Position numbers and translations under genes: made by a program. From Hsuehochloa calcarea (lineage: Eukaryota > Streptophyta > Magnoliopsida > Poales > Poaceae), in contig JAYEVG010000047.1 of NCBI GenBank assembly GCA_036346395.1, positions 414,894 to 478,893 of the forward strand: a stretch of DNA of 64,000 bases, written 5' to 3'. Position 1 is the first letter of the stretch, and every line of letters starts with the position of its first letter. The notes under the pieces are model-generated. The model did no database searches and was not told the origin of the DNA. It was given only the letters and a program-made list of their open reading frames with translations. Positions 34,998-45,800 of this stretch are shown here, in pieces.

Positions 34998-37900
34998 ATG
35001 GCCGCAGGAGCTGCCTGCTACTACCACCCTGCCGCAGGAAGGGCGAACCTTGATGCCTTCACCCCCTCCTCGCCATCTCTGGGCCTGAGGCCGTCGCAGA
35101 GCAAGGTCTTCTTTATCAGCAGCAGCCTGTGGTGGATGAGGAAGAGGAGATGGGAGGGGAAGGCGAGCGGCGGCGGCGGCAGCAGCAGCAGCAGGGCAAG
35201 AACAAGGCCCATGGTGAGGCCTGCCTTGTTCTCCCCCGTGGCCATGGAGTGGCAGGAGTGCAGGTATGTGTGCTCCTCCTGTTCCTTTCTCTTTGATTTG
35301 CCCTCATTTCTTGCACCCCATTCCTCAATATCAATGCTAGTGATGCTTGCCAAGAATTTGATGATCCATACCATATGATGTGCCCTGACTTTGTGGATTG
35401 CTATTACTTTATTTGGCTCCAATGGGAATTACTGCCTACATTACTGTTACTCGTTGACTTGGAGAGTCAACACCCCTATTTCCTGCAGCTGATTGGGCAT
35501 ACTCTGTATATGGTTAATGAATCTTAATGTTGTGCTGAGATTGGTGACTGGGGTGAAGTGTAGAACTAATGGCAACTAATGCCATTTGGAATCATGATAT
35601 CGGTTCTCTAGGCAGCCTTAATGCCAGATTGCTGGTTTGCATTAGATAAGACTAGATTTTGTTGGCCCCAGCTTGTGGATGATGCTTATCAGATACTCCA
35701 AGTTTAAACTGTACTATGTATGTGTTTGAGAAAGCTTCCTTCCACCATGAGGCGGTCGCCGGGTCTAGGTGGCCTCCCAGCCTAGGCGGTCTAAGCCGGT
35801 CCAAGCTGGGTCTGGGCGGCCTGGGCGGAGCTCGGTGTGGCACCCTAGACGTGTTAGCTATAATCTTAACTAAATTGTTTATTTGTATATAATAGCATCA
35901 TCATGGCTATAAACAGCAGCACTAGTGGGCACTAAAAACAGCAGCATTATTTGCACTTCATTGCATTATTTAGGCACTAGAAACAGCAGCATTAGTGACA
36001 CTTCATTGCATTACTTGTAACATAGAGCGTTTCTTGCTAGTATAAATAAGAGTGAAAAAAATTAAAAAAGTGTGTGGAAGTTGAGCAGCACCAAACTCGT
36101 TTCTTTGTTCTTCTCGCGTTCGTGAGCGTTCAGTGTGTGTGTTTCAGCTAGAGAAAGCGATGTGTGAGTTCTCACCGGGTGTCTGGGCCAACAATTGGTA
36201 TCAGAGCAAGGTTCAATATGAGGAGAGTGTCCACTCTGCATGCCGTGGCGCAGGCACAACACGGCGTTGGCGGCGCAGCATGGTACTCGGCGGAGCGGGC
36301 GAACCTGATGATGGCGCAGAATCTATTCGAGGACCAATAGGAGCAACTGGAGCGCAACGTGGAGCGGCTGTCCAAGGTGCTCGCGACGGACGTCTTGCGG
36401 CGCCGCTCGAGGCGACGGCCGAAGCGCGGCATGGTCGTGGCGCAACGGCTCGCCACAAAGCGGTGCGATGACGGTTCGCCCGAGCATGCACGACGCGCTC
36501 TAGGTGCGTGGCCTTCGAAGCGTGGGCGAGACGCAGCGCAAGGCGCGATGGCTGATGGGGCGCGGCACAAGGTGTGAAGGTGCACAAGACGCGGGCGCGT
36601 CGCCGCACGGCCTCGAGCGAGATGGCGACAGCGTCACGGCCAAGCAGTGCGTGAGTGGCGCCAAGACGGCGGCTACTGCGCGCGTGCGTGCGCAATGCCA
36701 ACCCGATCGCCGTGCGTAGAACGCAGGCGTGCGCTGAGCGCGCACATCGATCTGGCGCGGCGAGCAAACATACATCTTTGTTGTTACGTCGTGGGCGGTG
36801 GTGGTGCAACGCCACGCAAGGGTGCTGGCGCACGTAGGTAATGGTGCAACCGGCGTACAATATGGATTATGTGGCTTTGCGGCGAGGAGAACCAGAGCAT
36901 TTGGACGAAGGTGCACAGGTACCGGTGACGAGCCGGCTGCAGCATCATGCGCTCAGGAGCACGGCGACAAAGGTCCACGCAGCCATTGCGAGTCCAGCAT
37001 GGTGTGCCAGAATTGCACATGACGTGCGCACCGGTGGTGGCGACGTGACCGCCGTGGAGTAGGCCAATGATGGCAATCTCCACCAGAGGTGGAGGCCGGC
37101 GGTGGCAAGGTGAGGCGATGCGAAGCCACTGGAAACAAGTCGGCATGAGGCCGACAAACGGCGATGGCATGGAGGCCGTCGTCGCAAGAAAAATCAGTGG
37201 TCGGAGTCGCCTGGTGAGTTGTACCATCGGCGATGAAGTTGTGGCGGTAAAGAGGTAGCAGTGAAGAGTGGTGGCTGTATGTCTCCTAAATATCTACTAC
37301 TAAGGAACATCATCGTCAACCGGCAAGGCAAGATGGGCGAATGTACTGTCCATCTCCATGTCCCGACGAGAAGAACTGTCAAATGTATGGGCTACGGTGG
37401 CGCTCATATTCACGGTCGTGGATGGCGGGAATGACTGTAATGTCCCTCAAGTGTGATCACGTGGCGAGGGCGATTGTACTGCCCCTCAAGGCTTAGTGCG
37501 CCACGTGGTAGAGAAGCGGTTGCGAGCATGGATTTGACGGCACATAAAGGGAACTTGTGTTGCTAACCCGTGCCGAGTGGGAAGGCGAAACTTCTTGAAG
37601 ATAAGTGTTGAAGACCGCTAATGGCACGATGAGTTGTGCACGTAGGAGGTGTGTTACATACGTGTGTATATTTATGTCATGGTCATGCATGTAGGTGAGT
37701 CAGTGCATGATGCATGTGTGTGTGCATGAGTTCTTGTAGGGGTGTCTAAGTTCTTATGTGTGTAAGCTCTAGTGAGAGTCTCCGTCGCCGTCTAGTTGTG
37801 TTACCAGCGAAAGACAATCGGAGCTGAGGTAGAAGAAAAAGACGTCGGCAAGTTGTGTCACCGGCGGCATGGTCAGCAAGAAGAAGGAAAAACTCCTTGG

Positions 37901-40900
37901 AGACGTGTCAGGAGATCGGACTTCGGCTTGTGAAGTAAGTGATGTCAAGATTAGGGAAAATTGTTATCTATAATCTTGACTAAATTATTTATTTACATGT
38001 AATGACATCATTATGGCTATAAACAGCAGCATTAGTGGGCACTAAAAACAACAGCATTAGTAGCACTTTATTGCATTATTTAGGCATTAGAAATAATAGT
38101 ATTAGTAGCACTTTATTATATTATTTGTAAGATAGAGTGTTTTTTGCTAGTATAAATAAGAGTGAAAAAATCAAAAAAGTATGTGGTAGTTGAGTAACAC
38201 CAAACTCGTTTCTGGTGAGCGTTCAATGTGTGTAGAGGAAATGATGTGTGAATTCTCGCTGGGTGCCTAGGCGAACAAGGCGGGCGACTAGCTGGCGTTG
38301 GGGGAGAGAGAGAGAGAGAGAAGGGGGGTGCAGGGGCAGAGGAGGAGGAACCGATTGGTCATGGACGTGGAAGGTGGCGGCGTGCAGTGGGAGAGGAGGC
38401 GTAGGGAGCCAGAGTCGCTGCTAGAGCCGTCGCAGTTGAGGGAGAACGACTAGAGGGCCTCGACTCGACTTGCGGCAGCTGCGACGACGAGAGGAGGAGG
38501 GAGAGGGAGGAGGGAGAAGAGCAGGAAAGAGAGGAGAGAGATACCTGCGACGGTGAAAAGGCAGGTAGCAACCCTAACCCATATTTGCTTGCTTAAACAT
38601 CACATGCAAAACCTAGCAGCACCTCCTCGTTCCCCACTGAGCCGCCGCCAGCATGAACCACATAGAGGCACAAGCCGGCGATGGAGCTGCGATGAGATGA
38701 GACGTGACAACGAGCTGCGACGAGGCTGCTGCCGGCGAGGACTAGCTGCGATGAGGCTGCCGCCGGTGACGACGAGCTGTGACGGGGTTTCTTCACCTCC
38801 CGGTTAGTCTCCTCTCCTCTCCTGTCCTCTTCTTCTCCATTTCTCTCCTTCCTTCTCTCTGTTTTGCCCTTCCTTGCTACGACGAGGCTGCTGCCCTCTG
38901 CTCTGCTTCTCGCCCCCTCTGCTCTGATTGTCTTGTGCTGTGCTGTGCGGATTGTTTCTCGCCCCCTCTGCTCTGTATCACCGTAGCCTAGGCGCCGGGA
39001 CACCGCCCAACTAACGCCTAGCGTTTTCTTGAATCTTGGCTATTATAGATATGCTTGCTTCGAAGGAACAGGTAACATCGCACCGTAGTCTGGCACGCAT
39101 TTGAACAGCCGACTACGTATTAACTAGGATATTCTTGTACAATGACCAGCTTGCTGAAGTTTCATGCTTAAATGCATTCTAAATTTTACAGAAATTTGCT
39201 CATCTAGTCTCCCTACACTATGACTGAATGTTGTCTTGAATACAGAACTGAGATTGAAGTTGACGTTCCATGTTCAGTGGCGTATCAGTGTTACTCAGAA
39301 CGTGAGACCATTCCTCAATGGATGCCATTCATCTCATCTGTCAAGGTGTTTCTTAAGCTTTGATCAACTTATCTTTCTCCTAGCACATTTTTCATTATAC
39401 TTGAATAGGAGTGAATATTTTACCATTAAGTTGCCAGGGATGGATGGACAATGATACCTTCTTTTCTGAGTCATAAATATCTAAACCAAGAAGAAACAAG
39501 AGAACATAAGCTTTGTTTCGTAAAACTCATGATTGGTCGGTTTAGTTCGGCAGTGTGATTTTTTGTTTCTTACTGAAAACTGAATTTAAAACAATGATGT
39601 AAAGTGCTTTTGTACTTAACCGAAAAATAAACCACACAATGACGCAAATCCTAAAGTAAGGAGTGCTCCATACCTATCAGTAACTGCACCCACTTAGGAC
39701 CCGTGTTTCTGCTACCGGTTGGAAAATTTTTTTCAGAGGGTAGCGGTAACTGGGAATTTTGGCCGAAATTTTCAAATTTTCGGATTTTAAATAATAAAAA
39801 AAAAATCAAATTTGAACAAAATTCAAGCAAATTCAAATTTTTTTGGACAAAATTTATCAAAACCGAAATTTTCGGATGTGGTTTGAATTTTACACTGTAA
39901 CCGCGAAATTTCATGAAATAATTTTCACTGCTTAGGACTAGTGCAGTTTTCCTTTAGAAAAGCAGTAAGGCTCTCATAACAATGTCTAGTTCTTGCATGC
40001 TCCTTCAATAATAGTTGGACAGAATGCTTGCAGTGTCACCATTGATGCTTGTCTGGTGTGTTCTCAATGATGATACTGATATACCTTTTGGATGAAACTA
40101 CAAAAAATAGACTCAATATTCAAGTATACAAAGACATCTTTCTGATAAACACCTTTGTCACTGTGTGAAATATGAGTATACAAAGACATCTTTCTGATAA
40201 ACACCTTTGTCACTGTGTGAAATATGTCAGTTAACCAACAAATGATGCAAGACATGACAGAAAATAATTGATAATTGATATCTTACAAAAATAAAAAATA
40301 TTGCATGATTCTACAGAATTCTACTCTCTTGAACATATGTTTACCTGAAATGTTATTGAATCAAAGTTTGGGAAGATCCCTTTTCCTTCTTTGTAAGTTA
40401 TTCATAACTAAATACATGGATTACAAGCAACTATTTTGTATATGCAAGCAAAGTTTTCTTAAATACAAGAGTAATAGTTATAACTTTGATAACCATAATT
40501 TATTTAGTGTCTCACTTTTAGGCTTATAAATATGACATTTTCACTGTATAAGCATGCCACCTTGGTTTGAGTGTAGAACTTGCAAACTATAGTTTTCCCC
40601 TCATGTCATTTTAAGACTAGAAAATGTACATTAGATGTATGATCTGTATAACCTTCTCTTGGTCATACTATTAGGCTTCCTATAGTTTCTTTCATGTTGT
40701 CCCTGGTGCTGTAAGGCCATAATCACCCACTAGCATTCACTATAGCTAGAAGCCTAGAATCATACTTATGTTATAGGTTCTTATCTGCAGTTTGCTTTTT
40801 CCATTAGCTTGGTTTTGCATATATTAAGCTATGCGTTACTTTCAGTTTCAACACACATGATTATACAAATGATAATATACAGATCCTTGAAGATAAACCA

Positions 40901-41675
40901 GATCTTTCGCGCTGGACTTTGAAGTATGAGGTACTTGGTCGGGATGTAGAATTTTCTTGGCTTGCTCGAAACATGACAGTAAGTATCTGCTATGACAGTT
41001 GCTACCAATCTGGATGTGAATATTTTGTAATAGCACTTTCTTCTGTCTATCAGCCTATTAAAAATCAAAAGATCCATTGGCGATCTCTTGAAGGTCTTCC
41101 TAATAGGTAATTATTCCACAGATCCAGAGATTTTACATACATAGATTAGTTCTCTTCATATTTCAGTCTCTACAGTATTTTTGTCCCCACTTGGTTGGGT
41201 TTAATTCAATAATTTGGTGATCCATCCAAAGCGTCAGTTTTTTTTTTTTGTTAAGCCTTGAAAGTTAATACAACGAATTTTGCTTCTTGCAGAGGCGTTG
41301 TCCGATTCTTTCCCAAAAGGTCGTCCTCTTGTAGAGTACAAGTGAGCATTCTGCCCTGTGAATGTGACAACCCTTGTTAATTTAAATTGAGTTATTTCTT
41401 CACGACTTGAGCTTCCTTTGTCACTCTGTGCAGCTGACAGTGGCTTATGAAGTTCCTGAAATTTTGGCGCCGGTTGCATCAGTAAGTGGAATATGCACAC
41501 ATATTATGTTTGCGATATTGCTATGTTCCAAGAGTTCATTTAAATCTTTGAATTGATCAAACTAACTATCATTCACCAGGCACTGAAACCATTTCTGGAA
41601 GGGTTGCTTCTGAAAGGTTTAGAACGCTTTGCGACGTTTGCGAAGGAGCGCTATAGCAAGATCCCTCAGCCATGA
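34998..41675 (+). CDS. Polyketide cyclase/dehydrase and lipid-transport (START-like) family protein, probably plastid
   Basis: Exons 34998-35263, 39246-39345, 40883-40978, 41054-41106, 41293-41341, 41434-41481 and 41580-41675 join in phase to 708 nt and 235 aa. Residues 1-88 are Ser/Arg/Gly-rich and look like a plastid transit peptide. Residues 90-204 give a START-like fold pattern: VDVPCSVAYQCYSERETIPQ, SRWTLKYEVLGRDVEFSW, NQKIHWRSLEGLPNRG, LTVAYEVPEILAPVA. This is the plant family that includes At4g01650, distantly related to COQ10; its ligand is not known. Intron 1 (3.98 kb) holds a TRIM-like element and intron 2 a MITE. The transit peptide call is inference from composition. Confidence 0.9.
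35852..36193 (+). repeat. 5' LTR of the TRIM-like element
   Basis: Contains three imperfect AAACAGCAGCATTAG-type words and a GTATAAATAAG box at about 36039. Confidence 0.85.
37962..38277 (+). repeat. 3' LTR of the TRIM-like element
   Basis: Diverged copy of 35852-36193, with the same TATAAATAAG box at about 38151. Confidence 0.85.
38283..39245 (+). other. Rest of intron 1 of the cyclase-like gene
   Basis: A GC-rich block (38283-39010) with (GA)n at about 38304-38322 and CCTAGGCG words that also occur left of the TRIM-like element (35755-35845). The TRIM may thus sit inside an older GC-rich insertion of unknown type. ORFs here are fragmentary. Confidence 0.4.
39701..39930. mobile_element. 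MITE (hAT-like) in intron 2 of the cyclase-like gene
   Basis: A 230-bp AT-rich segment with AAATTTTC-type inverted words lies between identical 8-bp flanks CTTAGGAC (39693-39700 and 39931-39938), the hAT target size. The ends are weakly inverted (CCGTG start, CACTG end). Confidence 0.65.
40123..40226. repeat. 52-bp perfect tandem duplication in intron 2
   Basis: Units 40123-40174 and 40175-40226 begin AGTATACAAAGACATC and end GAAATATG, with no difference between them. Confidence 0.9.
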
Positions 41676-41948
41676 TGAACGTCCATCATTTGCATTTAAC
41701 ACTCATTTTTAAGAATTCCAGTTTCATTGTGGTGGAGCCTGAGGATCACAATTAATGTCAAGATTGCATAATGCCACTCCAGATGTGGCGGGGAAAAAAG
41801 AAAATACTGTATCCAAAGGGAAATACAAGAGCGATTATTGTGGCAAATAAAATGGTAAAAGTTCGACTCTTGTTGTCATGTTACTGATCGTTTTGTTTGA
41901 TCATTATAATCGTTGAAATGCACCAACATGAAACTTTAAGCTCAGTAG
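41676..41948 (+). other. 3' flank of the cyclase-like gene
   Basis: Likely 3' UTR. An AATAAAATGG signal at about 41847 may serve polyadenylation. The last 8 bases are the MITE target copy CTCAGTAG. Confidence 0.4.
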
Positions 41949-42182
41949 CAGGGATCGAAATCCCGTTCCCGGCACAGTTTCCGGCTGTCGACTGGTACCG
42001 GTAACCGGTTTTCCCGGGGAAAACCCGGTTGAATTTCGTTTAAATTTACTTAAAAATCAACCGAAATACAAAATTCAAAATTTGAATTTACAAACTCCGG
42101 AAAAACCGGTCGAGATTTCAAATCCCGCCGCCCACCAGTAAGGCCGGTTACCGCCGGTAACCGGCCGAGATTTCTATCCCTG
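41949..42182. mobile_element. hAT-type MITE between the cyclase-like gene and LPD
   Basis: Termini CAGGGATCGAAATC and GATTTCTATCCCTG are inverted (one change) and follow the Ac-like CAGGGAT pattern. Flanks CTCAGTAG (41941-41948) and CTCGGTAG (42183-42190) are an 8-bp target copy with one change. The interior holds ACCGGTAACCGG-type words. Length 234 bp, no ORF. Confidence 0.87.
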
Positions 42183-42392
42183 CTCGGTAGTGTGTCAAGT
42201 CGATGCAAATCTATTCGTTCTATCCCTGCTCGGTAGTGTGTCAAGTCGATGCAAATCTATTCGTGCTTTCGCAGTAAGATGAAATCCCAGCATAAACTGG
42301 CCTGCCGAATTATCCCTGCTCGATAGTGTGTCAAGTCGATGCAAATTTATTCGTGCTTTCGCAGTAAGATGAAATCCCAGCATAAACTGGCC
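42175..42392. repeat. Tandem repeat that includes the right end of the MITE
   Basis: TATCCCTGCTCGGTAGTGTG starts at 42175, 42221 and (one change) 42311. Periods are 46 and 90 bp; the last two units also share CTTTCGCAGTAAGATG. Confidence 0.85.
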
Positions 42393-42891
42393 TTCCTTTC
42401 GGCATAGAATGCTTCGTATCATAACCACGACAGTATACAGTACCATTTAAGTTGGAGAAGCAACAAAACCAGTCACGCTCATGCACGAGGACGTAGAATC
42501 AAATGCAGGAACGGAGGGAAAAAGAAAAGAGGCATAGATACATCACAGAATGGTCAACAGTACATCTATACAACAGAGCAAACAAGAGAAGTCATTCCAT
42601 TCCTCCCCAATGCATCACAAATGCTCTGATGTTTACAAATACATCCAACATTGGTTTATGGAATGCAGTTTTAGGATATTATTCGGTGCAGCTGTAGCAG
42701 CTAAGCAAGGAAACGAAATTCAGTAGCATATACTATAAAAGCTGAGGCGACCGGCAAGGTGTCAATTAACAGTATCGCCAACAAAGCGGAGTGACAGGCA
42801 TATGCTTTTTTATCCCATGGATCCAAAATTATTACAAAATTTTGGAACTTCCTGAGCCAAGCAGTTTGGACGATTAAAACAAAAACAAAAA
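42393..42891. other. 3' flank of LPD
   Basis: No gene. Part is presumably the 3' UTR of the minus-strand LPD gene. Confidence 0.5.
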
Positions 42892-45800
42892 TCATATGTG
42901 GATGGCCTTCGTGAAGGTTTGCAGGCAAGCCTCCTTCAGGGCTTCGCTAATGGTGGGATGCGCATGGCATGTACGAGCAACATCCTCACTCGATGCTCCA
43001 TACTGCAAGGCAAGAACAGCTTCGTGGATGATTTCTCCAGCATTCGGCGCCATTATATGCACACCAAGAATCTTGTCGCTTTCCGTCTCAGCCACGACCT
43101 TCACCAACCCCTCAGCATCATCGATAGCCTTTGCACGGCTGTTCGCCAACAGCGGGAATTTGCCAACCCGATAGGCAATTCCTGAAGCCTTCACCTGCTC
43201 CTCTGTCTTACCAACAGATGCAACCTCTGGGTGTGTATAGACCACGCCAGGCACAGTATCATAGTCAACATGGCCTTCCTTGCCAGCAATGAATTCAACA
43301 CACGCTACACCGTCCTCTTCAGCTTTGTGAGCAAGCATGGGCCCAGGGATGGCATCACCAATTGCATAGACTCCCTTCACATTGGTCATGAAGCGTTTAT
43401 CAACAAGGATCCTGCCAGCCTTGTCTGTCTCAACGCCTAGAGTGTCCAACCCAATGCCAGCAGTATATGGGACTCTGCCAGCAGAGACAAGAACAATGTC
43501 AGCTTCAAGGATGCTCTGCTCACCTCCAGCTGCAGGCTCCAGTGTTAGCTTTACGCCATCTCCAGCAGTATCAACACCAACTACCTTAGTTTTGAGCATG
43601 AACTTCATCTTCTGTTTCTCCAACATGCGTTGGAACTGCTTCCTGATTTCACCATCCATCGATGGGACAATATCTGGGGCAAATTCAACCACAGTGACCT
43701 CTGAACCAAGGCGGTTCCAGACCGAACCCATCTCCAGGCCAATGTAGCCTGCTCCGATTACCACCATTTTCTTCGGGATCTCTGTCAAGCACAAGGCACC
43801 AGTAGACGAGACAATTTTCTTCTCATCAATTGTAATTCCAGGAAGTGATTTTACATCAGATCCCGACGCAATGATTATGTTTTTTCCTTTGACAACAGTA
43901 CTACCTCCATCAACCAAATCTACTGAAACTTCTGAGGGGGAAGCTAATTTGCCAAAGCCTTTGACATAGTTCACTTTGTTCTTCTTAAAGAGGCCTTCTA
44001 TCCCTTTCGTGAGCCCTGCCACAGCCTTGTCTTTCTGAGCCAGCATCGCCGGAAGATCCACTTCCAGATTAGAGAACTTCACACCATGGTGTGCAAAAGA
44101 GCTCTTTGCTTCGTGGTACATATGAGATGAGTGCAACAGAGCCTGAAATTGATATAAAAAATCATGAAGAGAAGTTAAAAGTGTTCTCATGAAGCACGCC
44201 AGTAAACATATATCACCAAAGTAGATAATTCTCTAGCTGCAGTAAAGCACATGAAAGAACTACATCAAGATGTTCAGATCTCAGATAAAGATTAAAAGAT
44301 GTTCATCTTATACCCAGAAAAAGGAAATATGCCACTGCTTAGATGATGATCCAAGGGAATCCTACAGCTACAGCATGAATCTTATGTTGGAGCTATAGGA
44401 AGGATAGTCCTGTAAGAAAGATGATTAGGTCCAACATAAAGATGTGTAGCCTGTATCCATAAAAAAGAAATCTGCCTCTACTTGTACAATGATCCAAGGG
44501 AATCATAGAGCCTAAATCATACATTGGAGCTATAGCAAGGATAGACTTGGAAGCAAGATGTTTAGCTCCCACATAAAGAGATAGTGACTGGAAGAAATTC
44601 CAAATGCTGCCAAAAAGACAGGTTCCAACACATAAAATCAAACATTTAACAGTGCTGACAGAACTGATTTATTCAATCTTTATCGTCCCAAAGTTCTGTT
44701 ACCAAAAATAAAAATATTATTTTATTGTATTTTCTGAAATTTAAAATAGTTTTCTTGGTAAAAACTAAATTACTTATTTATTTTCCTGTTTTTTAAATTC
44801 AAAAAGAAAATGTATTGTGTTTTCTGGGTTTTTCTTGGATTTAAAGTTAAAGGAATTTTTTATTTAATTCCTTAAATTTTCTGAATTTAAAAGGTTTTTC
44901 CTAATTTCTATAAATTTAAAATAATTTATGTGCAAAATAAAAACCAACTTTAAATTGGAAATCATTTTATTAACTTTAAAATAATTCAAGGAATTCTGTG
45001 AATTTTCTAGAATTTTTAGACTTTATTTGCTATTTTCTAAAAGCACTTTTTATTTCTTGCTATTTCGAAATTCGAAAGTCAATAATAATTCAAAAAACAA
45101 TTCGGCCAAACCCATTCTCTTTGACCCATTTCTCCTTTTTTCGGCGTTTTCCTCTCCCCATGACCCACTCACCTCCCACTCACATCCGCTCTCTCTCTCT
45201 CTCTAGCTTACATTTCGGCCCTTTGGTTGGGTCTTCCCTTCCTCCCTTTCTTCCTTCCCATTTGCCAGATCCACGCCATTAGCGCCTCTCGGGAGCTCCT
45301 TATCGCCGCCGTTTTTCTCCCCCTTCTTTCGAGCGCACGTGCGCCTTATCTCCCCACCACCGCCGCCTGCTTTGGCCTTATCCTCCAATCCAAGACGGTT
45401 CACTAGAATGCGCGCATGCACCGCAAATCCCACACGCCCGATCCCCTCCCCTGGTGCTACTCCGCCCCTATAAATGGGAGCACCGTGCGCCCCTCCTCAT
45501 CTCATCCCCAAAATCTCTCCTCTCTCCCTTCCTGCTCACCGCGATTAACGATTTCTCGCCGCCGGCCGCAAGCGACTCCGCCGTCGATTGCGCCACCTCC
45601 CGTGGAGCACCAGCGACATCTTTCACACCCTCGGCTTCGTCGTCGCATGTTCTACGCTGTGCGCGCATCGCCCTTGAAGGAGCGTCGCCGAAACGCCACC
45701 TCCGCCGTGAGCCGCATCTCGCCGCCGCCTAACCCTACGCGCTTAGCCGCCGCCGAGGTGAGCACCCTCCTCCCCGTATCCCCCTCTCCGATGCTCCCCT

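Larger units (their letters stand above)
35852..38277 (+). mobile_element. TRIM-like non-autonomous LTR element in intron 1 of the cyclase-like gene
   Basis: Direct repeats 35852-36193 (342 bp) and 37962-38277 (316 bp) start TGTTA and end AACA. TGGTATCAGAGC (36196-36207) follows the first repeat as the primer site, and a short purine tract precedes the second. The flanks AGACG (35847-35851) and AGGCG (38278-38282) are a 5-bp target duplication with one change. The 1.77-kb interior is GC-rich with no pol. An ORF from 36218 meets TAG after about 40 codons and resembles nothing I know. It is larger than typical TRIMs, so a small LARD-like element is an alternative. Confidence 0.85.

Noticed and set aside
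34998..35378. A 127-aa single-exon reading of the cyclase-like first exon
   Set aside because: The GT donor at 35264 joins in phase to a typical START-like exon; the read-through part has no likeness.
36133..37258. Many overlapping GC-rich ORFs on both strands
   Set aside because: Open frames in all directions come from GC-rich, stop-poor sequence inside a TRIM-like element; no recognisable protein.
44143..44190. MRTLLTSLHDFLYQFQ as an alternative LPD start
   Set aside because: These codons are intron sequence just before the acceptor; the presequence and FAD motif lie in exon 1.
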